From UBA1732 sp045114235 (GTDB lineage: Bacteria; Verrucomicrobiota; Lentisphaeria; Victivallales; UBA1829): a stretch of 14,437 nucleotides of DNA. The notes under the pieces are model-generated. The model made no database searches. It was not told where the DNA came from and saw nothing but the letters and a program-made list of their open reading frames with translations. A program made the translations under genes and the position numbers. Positions 1 through 5,400 of this stretch are shown here, piece after piece. Numbering within the stretch: the first letter of the stretch is position 1; every line of letters starts with the position of its first letter. The stretch is taken from positions 1-14,437 of the forward strand of contig JBGUKB010000039.1 in NCBI GenBank assembly GCA_045114235.1. Direction: 5' to 3'.

Positions 1-839
1 TACAGGCGGATTCTGAGGCGGTACAGGTTCGGGGTTTCCGGCGTCCAGAGTTTCGCGTCCGGGAACGCCGCCTCGAAGCGCCACGCGCCGGGGTTGAACG
101 CCACGTCATCCTGTTCGTCCGAGAGCCTGACCTCGCCGAACTGCGGCACGCCGCCGAACGTCAGCACGGGCGTGTCCCCATCCAGCAGGGCGCATTCGAT
201 CCTGAGGGAAGAAGCATCCGGCAGCGCGCCCGCCGCGTTCACGACAGCGCCGGTCACAGTGATGGTCATATTGCGGACGGAGGTCACGATCGCGAGGCGG
301 GAATCCTCAAAATGAAGCGGATCGTGCGCGTCGAGGTAAACCGGCAGGAACGGGCCGCAGTTATCGTGGAAGCCGCCGACCGGGGCGATCGTGTGCGCGA
401 TCTCGTCGGTGCTTTTCGTGAGGTCCTCGACCGCGCTCCGGTCGCCGCAGCACAAGTCGAGCACGTGGGCGTTGCCCGGCCGCACGAAATCCGTGATGTC
501 GAGTTCGAACGGCGTCCATCCGTCGAATTTGCTCCCGGCGAGCTTGCCGTCGAGGAAGACTTTCGGCGTATTCCGTGCGCCGCGCAGGTTCAGCACGACG
601 CGTTTGCCCTGCCAGTCCGCCGGGATCTCGATGGTCCGACGGAACCACAGGAAATACGGCACATCCTTGCGGACGGCGCTCCGCCAGCCCGGCACGACGT
701 AATCTTCCCACGCGCCGGATTTGTCGGGACGTTCAGCGGAGGTGCTGATCTGATGTTTCCAAATGCCGCACAGGTCGATGCGGTCGCGGGTTTCGGATTT
801 CGTGTAGACGGGACAAACGGCGGATGAGGTGGGATCCAT
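1..839 (-). CDS. Glycoside hydrolase family 2 protein, N-terminal part (C-terminus beyond window edge)
   Basis: This is the first 279 residues of a family 2 glycosidase (beta-galactosidase/beta-glucuronidase/beta-mannosidase superfamily), whose members cleave terminal beta-linked sugars from glycans. The frame is open to the left window edge, so the catalytic TIM barrel lies outside the window and the substrate cannot be assigned. Residues about 20-150 look like the jelly-roll sugar-binding domain: a typical start around LCGIWKHQIS, then YFLWFRRTIEIP, VFLDGKLAG and GWTPFELDIT. An Ig-like domain follows, ending in LWTPETPNLY at residues 264-273, a hallmark of GH2 proteins. The start at 839 was chosen because GGAGG lies 7 nt upstream. 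No signal peptide is visible, so the enzyme is probably cytoplasmic, or exported by an unrecognised route. Its promoter region carries a dyad at 913-939, and a LacI-type regulator gene lies just upstream on the same strand. The family call is firm; the specificity is open. Confidence 0.9.
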   Translation of the reverse strand, partial: MDPTSSAVCPVYTKSETRDRIDLCGIWKHQISTSAERPDKSGAWEDYVVPGWRSAVRKDVPYFLWFRRTIEIPADWQGKRVVLNLRGARNTPKVFLDGKLAGSKFDGWTPFELDITDFVRPGNAHVLDLCCGDRSAVEDLTKSTDEIAHTIAPVGGFHDNCGPFLPVYLDAHDPLHFEDSRLAIVTSVRNMTITVTGAVVNAAGALPDASSLRIECALLDGDTPVLTFGGVPQFGEVRLSDEQDDVAFNPGAWRFEAAFPDAKLWTPETPNLYRLRIRL

Positions 840-912
840 GCTGCGGCCTCCGTAGAGCTTTGAGGTGTTTTGAACGGTGCTGTCCAGCGCGGAGCACAAG
901 ACCCCGCGTATC

Positions 913-939
913 GTTTCAATGTATAAAATACTCCGAAAC
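913..939. promoter_or_regulatory. Putative operator dyad overlapping the glycosidase promoter
   Basis: This is a 27-bp imperfect palindrome with outer arms GTTTC/GAAAC and inner arms GTAT/ATAC around a central AAA; 9 of 13 base pairs match. On the minus strand it contains TATACA (920-925), a possible -10 element about 80 bp upstream of the glycosidase start; no convincing -35 was found. Its position is right for a repressor site. The adjacent LacI-family protein is the obvious candidate, but the pairing is an inference. Confidence 0.4.
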
Positions 940-1008
940 AACAAAAAAACTATCGCTTATTTGCTCAAAAGCATAGACTTTTTGTACAGGCGAACAAGCG
1001 TTGAACGG

Positions 1009-1041
1009 ACAAAAGAACGGCCCCGCCGGAAAGCGGAGCCG
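1009..1041 (-). terminator. Rho-independent terminator after the lacI-type gene
   Basis: Read on the minus strand, CGGCTCCGC pairs with GCGGGGCCG over 9 bp (one T-G wobble) around a 6-nt loop, at 1018-1041. A T-rich run (TTCTTTTGT, 1009-1017) follows. It lies 35 bp past the stop of the regulator gene and separates it from the glycosidase transcript. Confidence 0.75.
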
Positions 1042-1075
1042 GAAAGAAACGGAACGGATGCCGTTTTCGTCAGGA

Positions 1076-2101
1076 TCAGTCGAGCGTGACCAGTTCGGGC
1101 GCGATGACGATCTCGGTACGCGGGAGCCGGTTGAACGAGTGCATCCTGTCGAGGAGACGGGTCGCGGTCATAACGCCGAGCTGCTGGTGCTTGATGTCGA
1201 TGAACGGCGGAATCTTCTCGAAGTAACGGAGCGTGTGCGTGCTGGTGAAGGCGGCGATGGATTCATACGCCGAGATGTCGATGCCGCGTCCCCGGAGTTC
1301 GTTCATGACGCCCAGCATGTCGGCGCTGGTGACGAACGCCATGCCGGTGGCGGTCTTGAGCCGGAGGAACTCATCCGCGAGTTTCTTGTAATACTCACTC
1401 ATCGGGAGGTCTTCCCGGACGGTCCCGGCGAGGTCGCGGCACTTGATGCCGATCCGGTCGCATTCGGACTTCAGGGATTCGACGATATCCCTGTGCGCGA
1501 AGGGGTTTTTGTACTCGGGGAAAAGCGCGGCCTCCTTCACGCCGTTTTCGAAGAAAAAGCGCATGCCCAGACGGGAGACCTCGGTGCTGTCGAACTTGAC
1601 GATATCGAAATCGTTGTCGCCGTAGTCGATGTTGAGGAAGGTATTGACCGTGGAGATGCCCTGCAGGCGCTGATGCAGGCGGGCGCGAAGCTCGGGGTCT
1701 TCCGGTTCGCTGCAGATGATCGCGCCGTCGCAGTAGTCCGGATTCAGGCGCTCCGGGATCGTGCCGTCCTCACCGATGATGCAGAACTCCATGGAGATGT
1801 CAAGCTTCTGGAGCTCCTCGAACACGGCGGAGATGAAGCGCGTGGTGGAGCCCCAGTGGAAATACTGTTCGATGGAGGTGATCGAGTTCAGGATGATCAT
1901 CACGCGGAAATGGCGGATGCCGACGCGATCCGGCGTGCGCGGCCCCTGGCGTCTGGCGCGCTGGCGGTAGCCGACTTCCTTCACGATGGAGTCGATCTTG
2001 TCGGCGGTCGAGGCTTTGACGAGGTTGCGGTTGTTGAAGAAGCGAGAGACGGTGGCGATGTTGACCCCTGCACGTTCGGCAATGTCTTTCAAGGTAGCCA
2101 T
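1076..2101 (-). CDS. LacI/GalR-family transcriptional regulator
   Basis: This 341-residue protein has the usual length and layout of the family. Residues 2-50 form the DNA-binding helix-turn-helix (TLKDIAERAGVNIATVSRFF), followed by a hinge (VGYRQRARRQ) and a periplasmic-binding-protein-like effector domain from about residue 60 to the end. Family members are homodimeric cytoplasmic repressors that bind palindromic operators and release or tighten on binding a sugar or phosphosugar. The hinge lacks the common Y-x-P-N-x-x-A-R form, so the operator may depart from the classic LacI type. A longer reading starts at 2179, but ATG at 2101 is preferred: AAGGAG sits 7 nt upstream and the HTH then begins at residue 2. 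A GH2 gene lies downstream on the same strand behind a terminator, which suggests local control of glycan use. The effector is unknown. Confidence 0.93.
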   Translation of the reverse strand: MATLKDIAERAGVNIATVSRFFNNRNLVKASTADKIDSIVKEVGYRQRARRQGPRTPDRVGIRHFRVMIILNSITSIEQYFHWGSTTRFISAVFEELQKLDISMEFCIIGEDGTIPERLNPDYCDGAIICSEPEDPELRARLHQRLQGISTVNTFLNIDYGDNDFDIVKFDSTEVSRLGMRFFFENGVKEAALFPEYKNPFAHRDIVESLKSECDRIGIKCRDLAGTVREDLPMSEYYKKLADEFLRLKTATGMAFVTSADMLGVMNELRGRGIDISAYESIAAFTSTHTLRYFEKIPPFIDIKHQQLGVMTATRLLDRMHSFNRLPRTEIVIAPELVTLD

Positions 2102-2143
2102 GGGAAATCTCCTTACTCGATTTGATAGATTCTGGCGGGGCGG

Positions 2144-2174
2144 ATGCAATAATATATCACCGGAAATGCAATAA
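2144..2174. repeat. Two direct copies of ATGCAATAA, 22 bp apart, across the lacI-type promoter
   Basis: Exact 9-mers lie at 2144-2152 and 2166-2174, each shortly after CGG or CGGAA. Their start-to-start distance is 22 bp, about two helical turns, so both face the same side of the DNA. One copy overlaps the -10 element and the other abuts the -35 of the regulator's promoter. This looks like an operator pair, possibly autoregulatory. The binding protein is not known. Confidence 0.5.
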
Positions 2175-2179
2175 CACAA
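2151..2179 (-). promoter_or_regulatory. Promoter of the LacI-family regulator gene
   Basis: On the minus strand, TTGTGT (2174-2179), a 17-bp spacer and TATATT (2151-2156) fit a sigma-70-type promoter. TGA directly before the -10 makes it an extended -10. The start codon is about 50 bp downstream. The direct repeats listed separately overlap both elements. Confidence 0.55.
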
Positions 2180-2433
2180 GCGAATTTTAAGTCATTTTTC
2201 AAAATTCTTTTGTGAATTTATAAAATTGAGACAAATTCAGGTAAAATGAACTGAAAAACAGTCGACAAGCAGGGAAGATATACCGGCGGGGCAGGAAATA
2301 CAAAAGCAAACCAAAACGGTTTTCTTTCTTCAACACGGAAGGGAGACAGCTGGAAAATGGCATCGCATTTGCATTAAACAATGAACAGGAGGCGGGGTGC
2401 CGGATACCGGAACAAAGAGAGACCGGGTTGCGC
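2180..2433. other. AT-rich gap between the giant secreted-protein gene and the regulator gene
   Basis: No gene was found here on either strand. The stretch is markedly richer in A and T than its neighbours. It contains the alternative promoter listed above, a small dyad AAATTC-N6-GAATTT near 2200-2220, and an 11-bp palindrome AAAACGGTTTT at 2313-2323. The only hairpin after the giant gene is the short CCGGATACCGG at 2400-2410 without a T run, so no convincing terminator for that gene was seen. Confidence 0.5.
2217..2245 (-). promoter_or_regulatory. Alternative upstream promoter for the regulator gene
   Basis: On the minus strand, TTTACC (2240-2245), a 17-bp spacer and TATAAA (2217-2222) also resemble a sigma-70-type promoter, about 116 bp before the regulator start. 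The surrounding DNA is AT-rich, so a chance match is quite possible. Confidence 0.3.
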
Positions 2434-5400
2434 TTACAGGCTCGCGAGTACGCCCTTGCCGGATTCCTCGAAGATCTTCCGCGAGGTGAACGCGTCGAAC
2501 GCGCCCGCCGAGCTCAGCGCGGCAAATCGTTCGGAACCGTCGTCGCCGAATTTGAGGTCGACCGAGTCGACGCCCGTGACCGTGACGCTGTTTTCGCCGT
2601 CCGTGTAGGTCAGCGTGCCGGGATTCCACTTGGACTCGTCACCGGATGCAAACCACAGCGTGACCGTGCCGCCCGCAAGTTGTTCGGCCGTGTCGATTCC
2701 CCAGTTGCCGCAGAACGTGAAGACGTCGTTTCCGCCGCCGCCGTGCATGGAATCGTTGCCGATGCCGCCCGCGATCACGTCGCCGCCGGACGCGCCGACA
2801 ATCCGGTCGTTTCCGGCGTCGCCAAACAGGAAATTATCGCCCTTGTTCGCCCAGACGGTATCGTCTCCGTCGCCGCCGCGGATGGTCAGGCCGTCGCCCA
2901 TGTACTTAAATCTGCTGCTGGTCATGTCCACGATATCATCGCCCGCGCCTGCCCGGATTTCATCAAGTTGAGCAATCCGCGACTGACTCAGACCAAGCTC
3001 GTTCGGCGAGGCAGAATAGATGTCGTCCACGAAGAGCGCGTCGCCGTTCGCATCGTCGGTCATGAGCAGGGTATTGGCATCGTCCGAACCTTCGAAAACA
3101 TCCGTGAGCTTGTTCCTGCCAACGAGCGCGACGATCTCCTTCGTGCCGCCCCATGGGTCATCGGCGGAGCCGGCATGCTGCGCCGCATAGCCGCGTTTCC
3201 ATTTGCTGGCGGCATTTACATAGAACACGTCGGCATTGCCGTCTGCGTTGGACCTGACGAGCTTCGGTTTGTCGGTCACCTCTCCTGCGACGACAGGCTC
3301 AAGTACCGTCCATTCATCGCTGACATCTGCTTTGACGCGCATCTGGTATTTTCCCTCGGGCAGCTGGTAGGAATCCAGCGCATTGGTGTCGGCAACGAGC
3401 TGAATGACATGCCCGAAATCGTCCGTGGAGTATTCCACGAGGTACTGCGCAGCTCCCTCGATCTTTTCCCAGGTCTGCGTCTGAGGCATGACGTCGCCGT
3501 CCCAGCAGGTGACGGTCACGGACGCAACGGAGACGGTGCCTTCGCCGTTCTGCGAGCCGACCTTCACCGTCAGGACGTTTTCTCCGACCTTCAGCGATGC
3601 CGTATTGACCGTGCAGGTGAATTCGCGGGAGTATCCGGGGGAGATGTAGGCGATGCCGCAGGCCCCGAGGATGGCGTCTCCGCAATAGACGTATGCCATG
3701 GTCTCCTCCGACACTTCCCTGCCTTCGTTGGAAACCGTGAAGGACAGTGTGACATCGTCCTTCCATTTGACGGGGGCTTCTCCGGCCGACAGGTCCTTGA
3801 CCGTCAAATCGGGCGAAACGGCCGGAGTATAACCGCTGATCTCGACATAGATGCGAAGGTCGTCGATTTCCTCCCTGGTATACCAGCGGTTGCTGTCATT
3901 CCCCCATCCGAAATCCAGATGGAACATATCTCGGGAGCTGTCATATCCGTCTGCGACGATGGCATGGTCCTGTTTGAGGAGCGAAACCCCGACCGGCCTG
4001 CCGTGAAGCAATTCGTACTCCATGATATCATAGTCATCCAATCCGATATCCATCGCATATTGCTCCACCGCTTCATCCTTTTCGAAGCCCGACCGGACAA
4101 ACAGCGTTTTGCGCCATGCCGTTCCCGTTTCGTCCGAACCATAATCGGCCTTCTGAACTACTCCGGCGGCAAAACACAATGCGGCAATGAAGTTTTTGTC
4201 CAGAATATCGAAGCTCTGCAGGAGTTCATTGGTCTTCGCAAACGAGAGATGGCCGCTTTCCGGGTCGTCGGTGCTTTCGATCAGGATGTACTCATTGCTT
4301 CGGTAGGCATCCGAGTCCGTCAGAGTCAAGGTGAAATCAAGCAGGCCTTTCTCCAGCCAGTAGTAGATCATCTGCGATGCGGCGGTATTGGTGCAGCCAA
4401 CCACGCACCGGTCCCCCGTGTTCGGATTGATCGGGCAATAAATGTTGTATGGATACCTCTGAATCCATCCTGCGCTGAGCGAAAGCAGCGCCTTGCTTTC
4501 CGCGTACTTCAGGATGGCAGGGCTGCCGTCGACGGATCCGGACCAGGAGAAGCCCATGAGGTGGTCCAGCATGCGCGACGCCACCGATATGACCTGATCG
4601 TCGGAATAAGCGGAATCCAGCAGAACAAAAGCATTGTCGTTCCTGACCTGGTCGTTCCCGTCGTACATCTCGGAGACGCCGAAGAAATCGCCGTATTCGT
4701 CGAACGCGGAGGTCACGCCGAAATACAGCGTGGAGTATTCGGCATCTACGGGGCGCTCGAGCGTGAACGCGATATTGTACATGCCGTATTGTTCCGAAAG
4801 GGCGGAAACGACGGCCTTGCGCTGCTCTTCCGAAAACTTCGGATCGGCAACGGACAGGTCGAGCGAAAGTTTCAGGTCGGGATTGCTGTACCGGACCTGT
4901 TCCTCCCCGTCGAAGTCCAGATAAACATACTGCGCCGGCTGGGCGGCGTTCACGCTCAGGACCAGATCGCCGCCGTTCAAGTTCAGCGCGTATTCCCTGC
5001 CGCCGACCACCACGGAGCGGTCCAGCGAAAGCGAACCGAACTCCATGACGGAGTTGGACACCGAAATCGTCTTCCCCTCGAATCCCTGCGCTCCTTCCGC
5101 GAGCTTGTAGTCGCCGTATGCCTGCGAATCCGCGACCGGGAGCGAGAACGAAGGGCAATTCTGAGACTGTGCAAGCCCGGCAAGATCGACCAGCGCGATT
5201 TCGTTTCCGGGCGAGATCGCGGAAAGATCGAATTGCAGGATCGCGCCGGGATCGAACGTGACGTCCTTGCAGTCGACATGCCCCGTGACGAGGCCGCCGC
5301 TGGAGATCACGGCACTCTGGACCGTCCCGCCGTCCCCGAGCTCCAGCCTGCCTCCGGCAGAGACCGAAATATCGGTCGCCGTTCCGCTGGAGCCTACAAA

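Noticed and set aside
1001..2125. A 374-codon plus-strand frame over the LacI-type gene
   Set aside because: It is a shadow of the regulator; the minus-strand HTH and effector domain are unmistakable.
2400..2410. CCGGATACCGG as the terminator of the giant gene
   Set aside because: It has only a 4-bp stem with a 3-nt loop and no T run on the minus strand.
2434..2900. An autotransporter beta-barrel at the C-terminus of the AIDA-repeat protein
   Set aside because: The last 170 residues are RTX nonapeptides and a short acidic tail, with no alternating barrel strands and no terminal aromatic residue (it ends in ASL).
4550..4570. An active metalloprotease motif in the giant protein
   Set aside because: The first His and the Glu of HExxH are absent (RMLDH), so zinc catalysis is not expected.
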